Origin: Diospyros lotus
Taxonomy: Eukaryota; Streptophyta; Magnoliopsida; Ericales; Ebenaceae
Direction of reading: 5' to 3'
Length of the DNA stretch: 64,000 nucleotides
Assembly (NCBI RefSeq): GCF_014633365.1
Contig: NC_068351.1
Location: forward strand, 16,002,907 to 16,066,906
Under the pieces are notes generated by a model. That model saw only the letters and a list, made by a program, of their open reading frames with translations, was not told the DNA's origin and ran no database searches. A program made the position numbers and the translations under genes. Position 1 is the stretch's first letter, and the number at the start of each line of letters is the position of its first letter. Below, piece after piece: positions 34,014-45,800 of this stretch.

Positions 34014-34245
34014 AGATGCGTTTGATAGATATAGAAAATGAGGATAAAATTTAATTTTTATCTAAATTTCAAAAAATTCTATCAAACAGTTTTTTAATTT
34101 CATGAAATTTAAATTTCATTTTACTTCAAAAAGTGAATATTTTCCTTGAAATCAAAGAATTGGAATTCCTAGGAATTGGGATGTGAATTGAAATTTCATG
34201 AAATTAGAATTTCACCCTCATTTTCCAATTCTATCAAACGCACCC
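34014..34245. mobile_element. Tourist-like (PIF/Harbinger) MITE, 232 bp
   Basis: TIRs AGATGCGTTTGATAGA (left) and GGGTGCGTTTGATAGA (right, reverse complement) continue with AAATGAGG(A/G)T. Flanking TAA trinucleotides lie at 34011-34013 and 34246-34248, the 3-bp duplication typical of PIF/Harbinger. The inside is rich in AATTTCATGAAATT palindromes. Non-coding. Confidence 0.8.
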
Positions 34246-34248
34246 TAA

Positions 34249-34934
34249 GATTAAATACAAATCATAATTAAACTGCAAAACTTAACGTAAAATACACAAA
34301 TAAAAAAAAAGTCACAAATAAAAAAAATAAAATATCATGTAATAAATATTGTTAGCATAAAAGTGATATTATCACATTCAAAATATCACTAATATGATAT
34401 TGGTGCAGCTAATTTTAGAACATTTGACACTTATTTATAGACCTAAAATTATCTATAAATGTACATAGAAAATTCTATCTTGATTGAAAAATAATTCACG
34501 AGAATATTTCTCTAAATGAGATAAATTTCACTTAAAATCAAATTTGACAAAATTCTAATTACAATCAAATTCAAAATCATAATCACTGTCATATTAGGAG
34601 CCCAATAATAATCTTTACTTCATTAAGTTCATTCAAACTTTAGGAAAAGCCAATCATTTTTAATCAGAGTAAATTTAGCTCACCATATTTTAGGGTTGCC
34701 CAAAAATATATAAAAAATTTTGAGTTATCAGGCATATGATAAATACTTATTATTGATAAAAAAAAAAATAATTAGGGAAGAAGATCATTTTATCCTTAAA
34801 TTTTTAACAATTTGTTTTTCTCTATTTCTCCCTTTCACTAACCAGGATAGATAAGGGAAGAGAAAGAGAGACGATAATAGAAACAAAAAAAAAAAATTAT
34901 AAATGAGTAGCTACTAATAATAGGCAGTTGCCAT
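34249..34934. other. AT-rich non-coding stretch
   Basis: Nothing recognised. Confidence 0.4.
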
Positions 34935-35837
34935 TAAGGCCAGCCTTGAAATTTTAGGAACTCTAAGCAAAAATTTTTATGGGGCCTTCTATGACTATAT
35001 TAAAAATAAAATTAATACGAATAAAAATTTGTTATTATATAAAATTCATAATATTTCACTTTAAATGTATTCCTTTAGCATTTTTAGATGAAAAATTAAC
35101 AATTAAACTATTATAATTAATTTGTTCCAATATATATTTTTTAATAGACATCATCGTTAATCTATTAGTGTAGATTCACTAATAACAGAGAGATCACAAA
35201 TACTGAAATATATATATAATTAAATGATAATTTAAAGACTAATAAAAAAATCAAAAAATATACTTGATAAGTCACAACGGGATAATAAAGACGAAAATGA
35301 AATCGCTGAAGAGAATGCATAGTTGTGAAATCAGTTGGATTGAAGACCTACGCCTGCGCAGATTGATGGTAGATGCCAATAATAATAGATGGATAAAAAA
35401 TTAAGAATGAGAGAAACAAAGGAAGACGATGGAGTTGCGACTATTGTCAGTCGCATAGAAATAGTTATGATATAATCATACAAGGGGGAGATTAAGATTA
35501 ATTAAAAATATATAGAATAGTTGTGAGGGAATGAGTGCCACTACTATGTCTATGAGAAGATGATTGATTATTAATAAAGAAATGTGAGAGATTGAGATTA
35601 ATTAAAAATTATACTAATGCTTATGGGATTAATTATTGATAAAATAAAAGTGGGAGATTGAGATTAATTAAAATTTTATAATGACTTGAAATGGGTATGC
35701 CCCCTAAAGTCTCTTTAATTTTTAAATTTATTATTTTTAATTAATTTAAAATTTAAAAATTAAAATAGGGATGGCCCCCCAAATGGGCATGGGCCTTAGG
35801 CAGCTGCCTAAACAACCTATGCCTAGAGCCAACCCTC
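34935..35837 (+). mobile_element. hAT-like non-autonomous element (about 0.9 kb)
   Basis: The left end TAAGGCCAGCCTTGAAATTT and the right end (reverse complement GAGGGTTGGCTCTAGGCATA) are a decayed inverted pair of the CAGGGCTGGCCTTGAG type. Flanks GTTGCCAT (34927-34934) and ATTGTCAT (35838-35845) match at 6 of 8 positions. Short CTTAGGCAGCTGCCTAA palindromes lie near the right end. No coding capacity. It is related to 1-139 and to the 31-bp element at 28392. Confidence 0.65.
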
Positions 35838-35845
35838 ATTGTCAT

Positions 35846-36097
35846 CCTCGCTCCACAATTATTAATGGTTAGAAGATGAATTGTATTGAAATGGTGGGTT
35901 CAATTGACCGTGAACTTAGAAATATTAATGTTCGAAGGTGAACCCACCCTCCTAGTGATGAATCAAATCACCTTTGCTGACTAATTGTCTTATAGTAGAA
36001 TATATAGAGGGTTCCTACCTCGTTATGGCGATAGACAAAGAGGTTTTGGAACCCCATCAAGAGTTTTACTATAGAACCAAACACGTTTATCGAGCGT
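35846..36097. other. Non-coding stretch
   Basis: Nothing recognised between two MITEs. Confidence 0.35.
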
Positions 36098-36536
36098 CTT
36101 ACAGAAAGGGGGCAAAAAGACAATATTGCCCCCTCAAACTTTGCAAATTTGGAAAACATTGTCCCTACTCTCTACTCGCTCCTCTCCCATGGCCGCGACT
36201 CCTCTGCCTTCTCTTTTTCGCGGCCCCTCGTCGCCTTGTTGCCATTGCCGCCTCTCCTCGCCTCACCGACCGTTGCTGGAAGATGCTGCGACGGTCGGCA
36301 AGGCGACGCGAGGTGAGGATAAGTGGCGATGGCAGCGAGGTGACGGAGACGAGGTGACGGAAACGAGGCGACGGCAGCAAGGGGATGGTCGTGAGGTGAT
36401 GAGGCGCTACGGAGAAGAGAAGGCAACGAAGGCGCAGTCATGGGAGGGGAGCGAGCAGAGCAAGGGTAGGGACAATGCTTTGTAAATTTGCAAAGTTTGA
36501 GAGAGCAATTTTATTTTTTCGCCCCCTTTCTGTAAG
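36098..36536. mobile_element. Long-TIR MITE (about 439 bp)
   Basis: The arms start CTTACAGAAAGGGGGC on both strands and stay similar for about 70 bp (CTCAAACTTTGCAAATTT, then CATTGTCCCTAC). TIR pairing reaches TTA/TAA, so a TA duplication (36100-36101, 36533-36534) is possible but cannot be separated from the TIR itself. The GC-rich core is a set of GGTGACGGAGACGAGG-type repeats, which explains the overlapping open frames on both strands. Confidence 0.75.
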
Positions 36537-37052
36537 ATTCTCTTTAACCTTCTTGAACTCCCAAGACTTTTTCCCTCAACAAACTCAACCTACCCTACCC
36601 TATCTTTTGGGGTTGGGGGGGGGGGGGGTATTTTTTAGTTAATTTATAAATTTTATAAGCAAGAAAACATTAATATATGACATATTTAGGAAAGGTGGTG
36701 AATTTCATGTAATTTTGGTTCCGTACGTTGCGTATAAAGTTATGATATTAATTTGATATGAAGGGAGGGAAGGGGAGGTATTGAGATATTTGAGTGACAT
36801 CGGTTGAATGGGGACCCGAACCCGGGTCCACACTACATTCACATCGCTACCGATTCGACATCACTGTGTGCTCCATCTCGATCTGTCCATCCACTTCTTC
36901 TGACTGACTTCACCCACCCGAATTCCGAGAATATTAATAGGCGCCACACGTCCTCTCTTGCCAATGCTGTCTTCCATTCTCACCACATTTTCTCCCCTTT
37001 GATCCAAATTTTGCACTCAATTAATCCAGTCCAGTCCGGTCCAGTCCAAGCG
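36537..37052 (+). promoter_or_regulatory. LOR gene upstream region
   Basis: About 500 bp between the MITE at 36536 and the LOR start codon. It holds a G12 run (36616-36628), a CCCGAACCCGGG palindrome near 36818 and, just upstream of the ATG, a CCAGTCCAGTCCGGTCCAGT repeat typical of a leader. No unambiguous TATA box at a usual distance was found. Confidence 0.4.
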
Positions 37053-37834
37053 ATGAAGCCCGCCGTGTTGGTCGACGATGCCTTCATCTTCCAGGAGGAG
37101 ACCCATCTCACCGCCCTCAAGACCTCTCTCTTCTTCGCCGGCGACGGCTTCACCGTCTACGACTCCAAAGGCCAGCTCGTCTTCCGTGTCGACTCCTACG
37201 GCCCCGACGGCCGCGACAAGTCAGAGCTCGTCCTCATGGACGCCTCCGGCCGCTGCCTCCTCACCGTCCGCCGCAAGGTAAACTAATTTAATTATGTAGC
37301 TTCTACTTTAGTAGTAAGGTGGGTTGGAGATCTCTCGAATTGGATTGGATTGGAGTGTCTAAGCGCTGCGGTCGGTTCTTAACTTCCCATTTGCAGAGGC
37401 CGAGTCTGCATCAACGGTGGGAGGGTTTTTTAGGGGAGAGAGTGGAGGGCCAGAAGCCCATGTTCAGCGTGAGGAGATCGTCGATCATCGGACGGTCGAG
37501 CGTGACGGTCGAGGTGTACGGCGGGGGGGAGGAGTACCAGATCGAAGGGTCGTTCGGGCAGAGATGCTGCACGATCACGGAGGTGGCGACGAAGCAACAG
37601 GTGGCGGAGATCAGACGCAAAGTGGATGCGTCGTCGAATGTGGTGCTTGGGAAGGACGTCTTCTCGCTGTGTGTAAAACCGGGCTTCGATGCCGCCTTCG
37701 CCATGGGCTTGGTGCTGGTGCTTGATCAGATCAACGGTGACTATGAAGATGATGACCTCGTTGTCGATGATTCTTCTGGGACCGAGGTGTTGGGCCCCCA
37801 TGCTGGCGATCCTATTTCAAACATGCCCTCCTAA
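37053..37834 (+). CDS. LURP-one-related (LOR) protein, two exons
   Basis: Exon 1 is 37053-37277 (75 codons) and exon 2 is 37397-37834 (145 codons plus TAA), joined by a 119-bp GT-AG intron in phase 0, for a 220-residue protein. The ATG at 37053 gives MKPAVLVDDAFIFQEETHL; the in-frame ATG upstream at 36804 lies in leader-like sequence with no homology, so the later start is preferred. Motifs of the LOR family (PF04525, tubby-like beta barrel): LFFAGDGFTVYDSKGQLVFR, LMDASGRCLLTVRRK continuing across the intron into RPSLHQRWEGF, and CVKPGFDAAFAMGLVLVLDQ near the C-terminus (the C-terminal helix position). The tail is acidic. The founding member, LURP1, acts in basal defence against oomycetes; the role of this protein is unknown. 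It is GC-rich compared with flanks, and all splice and frame features are intact. Confidence 0.93.
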
Positions 37835-38411
37835 TTTCCTCCTCTTTTTTTTCCTTCTTCTGAGGGGGGTAGTTGGCCACGTGGAGCTTGTTGATAGGCG
37901 AACTGTTTTCGTTTCATTTTTCTTTTCTTTTTGCGTGTTGGGTTGTAGAAGATGATGGTAATGCATGTTCGGTTAGATGTATGCTCCACCTTTATATATA
38001 TATATATATATAATTAAAATAAGTTTTAAGTGTAATGATAAAATGAATTTTAAATTTATTTTATTTTTGATGTTAGGAGTTATGAATTCAAATTTTATTT
38101 ACTTAATTCTTAATTTAAAGTAAAATATATTTTAAAAAGTTATTCGAATATTTTGAAGTGTTTACTTATATATAATTATAGAATAAACAGATGAGAATTC
38201 ATTGTCGCTGTTTCGTTTCTAAAGGGTGCAGTGGTTAAATGCATAAATTAAATTTTACACTATTTTTAAAATTTGTTAAAAAATAAAAATATTTGTAGAC
38301 CACAATAATTTAAAAATATCTTTAAATTAAGTACTTAAATAAAAAAAAATGAATTATAAATACCTCTTAGAGTTATTTTTATAAAATCATAAGAAATATG
38401 ATATAAATTCA
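37835..38411. other. LOR 3' flank
   Basis: A CT-rich probable 3' untranslated region up to about 37990, a TA microsatellite at 37995-38012, then AT-rich non-coding DNA. Confidence 0.4.
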
Positions 38412-38592
38412 CTCTTTCGGGATTATCGCTATTACGCGGTCTTTCGTCGCTCGTATCCTCAATTTTGATAAAGGAAATCAATCACATGTGAAAATTTTAT
38501 TTTACTGCGCAAGACAAGAAATTGAATTTATGATCTATTGCTATGAATCTTAATTTATTGTGGTCCAATCACTTGATTTGTAGACTAGAGGT
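38412..38592 (-). mobile_element. SINE, copy 2 (181 bp), with 10-bp TSD
   Basis: Flanked by TATAAATTCA (38402-38411 and 38593-38602). The minus strand has an A-box-like CAAATCAAGTGATTGGACCA and a more decayed B-box region (ATCATAAATTCAATTTCTTG). Its 3' block (TTGAGGATACGAGCGACGAA, then GCGATAATCCC) matches the 27883-28062 SINE at most positions. Confidence 0.75.
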
Positions 38593-38602
38593 TATAAATT
38601 CA

Positions 38603-39031
38603 TCCTTTTGTCAAATTATACTATTATGTTATAGTCAAAAACTCATTAAAAGTCTAAAAGAGTTAGTTTAGACTTGACATTTTAATGGACTTTTACTTAT
38701 AACACATCATACTTACTTTTCTTTTCTTTTCTTTTCTTTTTTTTCTTTACTTTCTCATAATTACTATTTTACCCTACTAATGTACGGGATAAGATTCAAT
38801 TTCAAATATATCCTCCTCCTAAAGAACCAACTTTGATGAAATTGTATGAAATTTTTGACACACGTTTATTATTAAAAAACATTAGACACGCTAATTTACT
38901 TTTCATTTTATTTCTTTTATTATTTGATTAAAAAATAAAAAAATAAAATTAAAATTAAAAGAATTAATCAACCAAGTAAAACCTAGTGGATTTTGTCTAA
39001 CGTGTGGTGAAGTCATTTGGGTTCATCGCAC
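38603..39031. other. AT-rich non-coding stretch
   Basis: Contains a (CTTTT)n-like tract at 38719-38750. Nothing else was recognised. Confidence 0.4.
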
Positions 39032-40925
39032 AAGGGTCGCAAATAAGTCAAAGTCATTTGCGAACAGTTCGATGTTTGTCTCGATTGCTCATTCGAATTC
39101 TTTAGTTAAGGTAAGTGAATCGAATTTGAGTCTAATTTTAAAATTCGATTTGTAAATGAGTCGAAATTGAGTTCAATAAAACTTGGCTCGTTAACTCATG
39201 AGCTAATTTGATTAAAGGGTCACAAGTAAGCTTGACTAGAAAGTTCACAAATAGCTCGTGAATAGATTCATTTATAAATACATTAATAAATTTATTCATA
39301 ATTTTATAAATATATTATTTAACATAAAATTATCAAACTTTAAATTATTATACTAATATCATTGAATTTTATTAAGTTTAATTTTGAGAATGTTTAATGA
39401 TTAGAAATAAAAGTAAAATTTTAATACACTTTCTCAATTAGAATGTATTGAGATTAATTAACTGATGTGTGATCTTAATAGAGAGTAATTATCATGTAAT
39501 CGAGTAAGAAAATATTTAATTAGTTGAACAACAAATGTTATACTCGAACTTATTCTTTTAATCAAATAAAACTTAAAAATTCAAGAGATTAATTAGTTAT
39601 ATATTTATTTTATTTGAATATATGATTAAATAGCATTACTCGACTAAATGATATATTAGTCAACTAACTATATCCTTTAATCGGGTAATAAATTTGAATC
39701 AAATGACAAGTCTTTGTACTTGTATCATTAATTGACTAAAAAAATATTAATCAAGTAATTCATTTTTTAGTCAAGTAAATATAAATCTTACTCAATTAAT
39801 AATTATTAATTGACTAAATTAAAATTATGGTCAAGTAAAGTCATATTTTACTTGAGTATCAAAAAGACTTACTTGAGTAATTAAATATTTCACTCGAGTA
39901 ATACTTAATTTACTTGACTAATATTGCATTAAATTTAAAAAAATTAGATGTTATAGATAGTATTAAATACACATTTCAAGTATTGTATTCACAAGTAAAA
40001 TTTATAAACTGACACGATTCTACAAAATTTATATTAATTTTATCTAAAATTAATAATAATTCATAATAATTCTATCAAAAATTAACAATAATTCATAATA
40101 GTAATTAAAACTACTGTTAATTTTTATGTAGTATTACATCAATATATATAACATTATATATATACAATGGTGCCTTGAAAACATAGTAATTATTTAAAGG
40201 ATGTGGAAGTTTTTACACATTGTCGAGTAATATGCAAAAGAATAAAAACTTTTACATTTTACATATCATAAATTGCAATTTGTATTAATTAATGTACAAT
40301 TGAAACATATTAATTGTTAATCAAATTATTAAGTTTCTCAATATAGAATTGGTGTGATTAAGTTTGCTTAATTTTTTTTCAAGTTAGGTTTAACCAAACA
40401 CACCATATAAATACTTCACTTAGAAATTAAAATGAAACCCTAGGTGAATTGAAGAATGAAGAACCAAAGAAGAAAAGAAGAAAAAAGAGACCAACAAACC
40501 CACCGTCGTCGTCGCTATAACCTCCAAGCTCCATCTTGACAATTATTATTGTCTGCTGCCATCACACACCTCTTTCTTTGAAGCTGACCATTGTGGGGTC
40601 GTCGCCTGTCGCCATCACTCGTCCACTGCACATCTTCCTCTCTTTCCGCCACCGCTCACTACTATCATACACCCCATTCCCTCTCTGAAGCTGGCCGCTG
40701 TGGGGCCATTGCCTACCGCTACCACCCGTTGTTGCACACTTTCCTCCTATGCCAACACTGCACAACCTCTCCCATTTTGCTACCATTGTTATTTTTGATA
40801 TACTTGTCGAGCTCGAATTGAGCTTTAAGGCTCAAGCTGAGCTCAAGGTTAAGCCTAAAAATTTGCTCACGAGCCGAGCTTGAGCTCAGCGAAACTTAAC
40901 TCGACTCGATTTGATTGCAACCTTA
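39032..40925. mobile_element. hAT-like non-autonomous element (about 1.9 kb)
   Basis: The left end AAGGGTCGCAAATAAGTC and the right end (reverse complement TAAGGTTGCAATCAAATCGA) are a decayed inverted pair. CATCGCAC (39024-39031) and CATGGCAC (40926-40933) match at 7 of 8. The sub-terminal DNA has paired ACTCGAGCT-type motifs (GAGCTCGAATTGAGCTTTAA at 40807; CGAGCCGAGCTTGAGCTC at 40870). Inside is a region of CGAGTAA motifs (39480-39920) and a partly duplicated block GAAGCTG(A/G)CC...TGTGGGG(T/C)C (40579-40710). No transposase was found. Confidence 0.65.
39480..39920. repeat. Cluster of (A)CTCGAGTAAT-type motifs
   Basis: Interspersed ATCGAGTAA, TACTCGAGTA and TTAGTCAAGTAA-like motifs, resembling the first half of the LTR-like region at 21207-23034. 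It may be a piece of such an LTR inserted in the hAT-like element. Confidence 0.55.
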
Positions 40926-40933
40926 CATGGCAC

Positions 40934-41628
40934 ACTAGGTTTATTACAGACGTGTGATAAACAAAGAGAGAATAAAAAGAAGGAGAAGAAAAAGAAAAAT
41001 ATGGGATTGATCTAAGTTTTATCAAATCTAAAATATAAAAAAAAAAGAGAAGAAGAAGAAAGGTTTAATTAAACCCAAATCTAGGTTTCATCAAATCTAG
41101 AATATAGAGAAAGAGAACCTAAGAAGAAAAAGTGTTCCAACGGATCCTAAGAAAATAAAAATGAAAAAAAATTGAAAAGAAAAGGCATAAAAGGAATAAC
41201 TTAGAAAAAAATGAAAATGAAGAAGATGAAGGAGAGAGAGAGAGAGCGCCTTTCAAGTTGTCCTTATTGCCATCGTCATTCCTGACTATTTGAAGAGAAA
41301 ACAAAATAAATGAGGAATTTGAAAAAAAAAAAAAGGGGAGAAATATAAATAAAAAATAGGAAAAAGCATTTAAATATAAGATCATTTTTTGGTCAATTTT
41401 TTATATTTAATTGGGTTAATTAATGATTAGAAAGAAACTATAACATTATATTAAACGTTGAAGGCACTTTTTATATTTTCTTAAATATCATTCTAAACTT
41501 AATGGTACGACATGCCCTTTTTTTTTTTATATGTTGAGTTAGCCATGTGGATCTTGTGAATTGGGGAACTAGATGCTTTTGTGTGTATTGGGTACTTCGG
41601 TTGTAGCATCTGAAATGTTTGATTGATG
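40934..41628. other. Purine-rich and AT-rich non-coding stretch
   Basis: GAAGAAGAAAAA-type tracts (40970-41380) and a GA microsatellite (41234-41247). No gene. Confidence 0.4.
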
Positions 41629-41916
41629 CATTATTGTTAAAATCATGATTCAACACATATAATTTTATGATTTTATATATCATGCACCTTCAAACGATGC
41701 ATAAAATCATGATTCAACATGTATAATTTTATGATTTTATATGTCATGCACTTTCAAAGGATTCAATATGCATATAAAATTAGAATTGAGATAAAATTAG
41801 AATGAATTGTGATTCAACTCGATAAAATCATTTAAATTGCACATTTCATAACTACTTTAGCAAATTTAGTTTTGATTCATTGAAATGATAGAGAAGGAAA
41901 GATTTATGTCTCTAAC

Positions 41917-42716
41917 TGTTAATTGTGAAGCTCCAAACGGTGTCGTCTCTCTCTGCTGACTGGATGGCCACGTGCAGCAACCGCGTGCTGCCATTTGGCA
42001 GCCGCTGGATGCTGCACGTGGCAACCATCAGCTGACCCTCAGCTGGCGCCTGATCATGCTCCCTCATCCTTTGCCCGATCATCTTCTACTCTCCTACTCC
42101 TCTGTTGTTTTCTGTTAGGATTATAATCGTGCTTGCACGATTTGATCTGGTCCATTAATCCACACTTTTTTGAGGCGCAATCCCAGCCGCTCTTGATCGC
42201 TTTTAATTGCTGCCTCGAGATGTGAACCGATAGAGAGGCAGAAAAGACGAAAGAAAAATCTGAAAGGGGTTTTCTATCGAGTTTGGTTCTTGCGGGTTGA
42301 AGGCTCTTGCCTTTGGCTAGGGTTCTCTCTGGTTTGTTCCCTAATTCTTTTCTGTACATGTCTGTATAGCTTTTGTGGTTCGATAGGTTTGCCTTTAATC
42401 TGTATTAAGTGATTGATCAGCAGTTTTGTGTTCTCGAACCATTGATTGTTAGAGGGCTTTGTTTGTGAGGGTTTATGAGCGTGTAATCCGATTTTCATCT
42501 CATAGTGCAGTGAGCTCTTCTCTCTCGAGCTCAACGTGGATGTAGCCTCAGTTTGAGGTGAACCACGGTAAAAACTCTTGTGTCTCTATTCTTATTTTTT
42601 GTTTCTCTGCGTTTATACTTTTGATTCCAGCACTGTGAATGTTTGTTTCCATTCAGACCATCAAATATTTTGTGATTGCTTAAGCAAAACCCTAAGTTTT
42701 CTGTCGAGTCTCAACA
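41917..42716 (+). repeat. Copia 5' LTR (800 bp)
   Basis: Begins TG and ends CA. The transcription-start TATA is not obvious. Antisense open frames of 86-101 codons lie inside both LTRs and are not genes. Confidence 0.95.
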
Positions 42717-42717
42717 G

Positions 42718-42729
42718 TGGTATCAGAGC
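42718..42729 (+). other. Copia primer-binding site
   Basis: TGGTATCAGAGC, one base after the LTR end. This is the standard complement of the 3' end of plant initiator-Met tRNA. Confidence 0.95.
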
Positions 42730-42880
42730 CACTTTAAGTTCGGCTTCTAGGGTTTTCTGTAAGGCCAATCGTTCTTCAATATCTAGGGTTCTCTGATAGA
42801 GTCCGTGTCAGCGGGTGTTTGTTGTATTGATTCATTTCAGTGAATAGAGCCCTTTTAGGTTACCTTCGTGCAATACGAAG

Positions 42881-45800
42881 ATGAACTCTACCCGATTTGA
42901 GATCGGTATATTTGATGGAAAAGGAGACTTTGGAAGCTGGAAGAAAAAGATGAGAGTATTACTCTCTCATCCATTGTTGTTAAAATCCCGATTTTACGCG
43001 TACGATTTTACGATTCGAAGACACCCAAATGATTCAAATCCCATGTAAAATCTAATTTGGGATAAAATCCTATAAAATCTCGATTTTACATGTACGATTT
43101 TACGATTTTACGCTTCATAGATCCCCAAACGATTTTACGATTCAAAGACCTCTATTGATTTAAGTTGTAATTTAGAGGATGCTTCCAACGTCTTAATGTC
43201 ACATAGCATCTGACATTGGAACCTATACAATAAATTGTTATATTTTGCCTCTAAATTAGAACTTGATTTAACATTGATTACATAAATTCCAATGTCACAT
43301 AGCATCTAACATTAATTGCATAAGTTCCAATTTACTTGATTTAAATTATAATTTTTACTTGATTTAATATTGATTGCATAAGTAAATCAAGACAAACAAG
43401 TAATTAATTAATGGACCACCCAACCTCAAATTGGGATATTACTTGATTTAATCAATGTTAAATCAAGAAAAAATTGCAATCTAAATCTAATGGAAGACAT
43501 TGAAAGCATCCTCTAAAGAATTTTAAACTATATTTTACCTCTAAATTACCTATATTTTGCCTCTAAATTGCCTATACCAACCTGCTAGTTTTTGAACTAT
43601 ATTTGGGAAGTATCATTTTTTGAATTATAATAAGGAATAATCAAGTTATTAAATAATATTAATTCATTTTCTACAAAATTATATTATTATAAACATATAT
43701 TTACAAAAATTAAAGGGTATTTTTAATTATCTCTAAAATCTTACGATTTTACGATTCGATTTTACGATCCGATTTTATGGACCCTTTGTCGATCCCACTT
43801 AAAATCCCGATTTTAACAACCTTGCTCTCATCATAAAGTGTTTATAGCACTTGAGACAGACGATCGCAAATGGTCAGCAGACCAGCTTGCAAGAACAGAG
43901 GAAATCAGGGAGGAAGCCTTTAATCTGATCTTCCTCCATCTAGGTGACAGCGTGATCCGCAAAGTGGATGGTATGACTACTCCCTTAGAGCTATGGAATA
44001 AATTAGATGCTTTATTTTCTGTCATTACTGCACCTAACTTAGTATATCTGAAAGGCATGTTATTTAATTATAAAATGAGTACATCTAAGACAATGGATGA
44101 GAATATAGATGAATTCACTAAACTTGCATTGCTACTTAGGGGTACTGATCAAGCTTTAGGAGATTCGAGTGAAGCTATGATTTTATTAAATGCATTGCCT
44201 GATGATTATGATGTTTTTAAACATGCATTAAGATATACTGGCATAGTACCTACATTAGACCTTGTTATTTCAGGCATTAAGGCTAGAGAACTAGAATTGG
44301 GAACATCTAAGAAATCTAGAAATAACCTATTTGTAAAGAGTAAGAATGAGAAAAAACACTTTGCAAATAATAATGATCAAACCATTGGGTCAAGGCAAAA
44401 GGGTAAGAAGAAAGATAAAAGGGGTAAGCAAAAATGGAAATGCTATCACTGTGGGAAAGAAGGACACATCAAAAAATACTGTTATGACTTTATTAAGAAA
44501 CAAAAGCAAGGGGGAATCATAAATGCTAATCCAAATAATTCAAATTGCTTAGCTGAGGTACTTACTGTTTCAAATGTTTCTATTGATAATGAATGGATCA
44601 TGGATTCCGGTTGTTCTTTTCATATGTGCCCTAACATTGATTGGTTTCAAAAATTTGATAAAAGAGAATCAGGAACAGTGTTTATGGGTAATAACCAATC
44701 TTGTATGATTAGAGGTATAGGAAACATATCTCTCAGATTGCATGACAACAAAATTAGAACATTAACTGAGGTAAGATATGTTCTTGATCTAAAAAGGAAT
44801 CTAATATCTCTTGGCACATTAGATGAACTAGGGTTCTCCTATAAGGCAAAAAATGGATCCATGCATGTGTTTAAGGGAGATGATCTAATACTAACTGGAG
44901 CTAAGAAAAATGGATTATATGTGTTGGATGGCTGTTATTTCCCTTCTGATATTATTAATTCTGCATGCATAGTAAAATCTGATAAAACAGAATTATGGCA
45001 CTTGAGACTTGGCCATATGAGCCTAAAAGGTCTTAAGGCACTGTCTAACCAAGGCTACCTTGGTTCAGTGCCAGTGGGGTCCCTCGACTTTTGTGAGCCA
45101 TATGTCCTGGGCAAGTAACACAGGCTGGGTTTCCATAAGGGAACCCACATGACGAAGGTATGCCTAGAGTATATACATGCTGATTTATGGGGGCCTTCTC
45201 AGGTCCCTACTCATGGTGGTAACAGATACTTTCTCTCTATTATTGATGATTTCACCAAGAAGGTTTGGGTTTTTCTTTTAAAATCTAAAGACCAGACCCT
45301 AGAGAAGTTTAAGACTTGGAAGAACTTAATTGAAAATCAAATAGATAGAAAGATTAAAACCTTAAGGACAGACAATGGTCTAGAATTCTGTAACAAAGAG
45401 TTTGATGAATTCTGTAATACCTAAGGTATTCTTAGGCATAGGACTGTGAGGTATACACCCCAACAAAATGGGGTAGCTGAGAGGATGAACCGAACTCTTC
45501 TTGAAAAAGTTAGATGCCTCTTGTTCACCTCTAATATGCCAAAGTCTTTTTGGGGGGGAGACCTTGTCTACACCAGCCTATTTGGTAAATAGAAGCCCTT
45601 CCACTGCCTTAAATCTAAAATGTCCTGAAGAAAAATGGACCAATAGAAAAATAAATCTAGATTACCTAAGGGTGTTTGGCTGTGAAGCATATGCTCACAA
45701 ATCAGAAGGTAAGTTAGATGCTAGGTCCATTAAGTGTGTGTTTGTTGGTTACCAAGAGGGGACCAAAGGCTTTAGATTATGGGAAAGACAATCTGGTGGG

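Noticed and set aside
36126..36485. Overlapping open frames of 71 to 119 codons on both strands
   Set aside because: They lie wholly or mostly in the GC-rich core of the MITE at 36098-36536 and have no domain.
36804..37052. In-frame extension of LOR upstream to the ATG at 36804
   Set aside because: The extra 83 residues have no family similarity and lie in leader-like DNA, while the ATG at 37053 gives a family-typical N-terminus.
37411..37801. Antisense and shifted frames over LOR exon 2
   Set aside because: Shadows of the GC-rich LOR coding exon.
42054..42534. Antisense open frames of 86 and 101 codons in the copia LTRs (also 48017-48497)
   Set aside because: Present in both LTRs because the LTRs are copies. 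No domain, antisense to the element, no evidence of translation.
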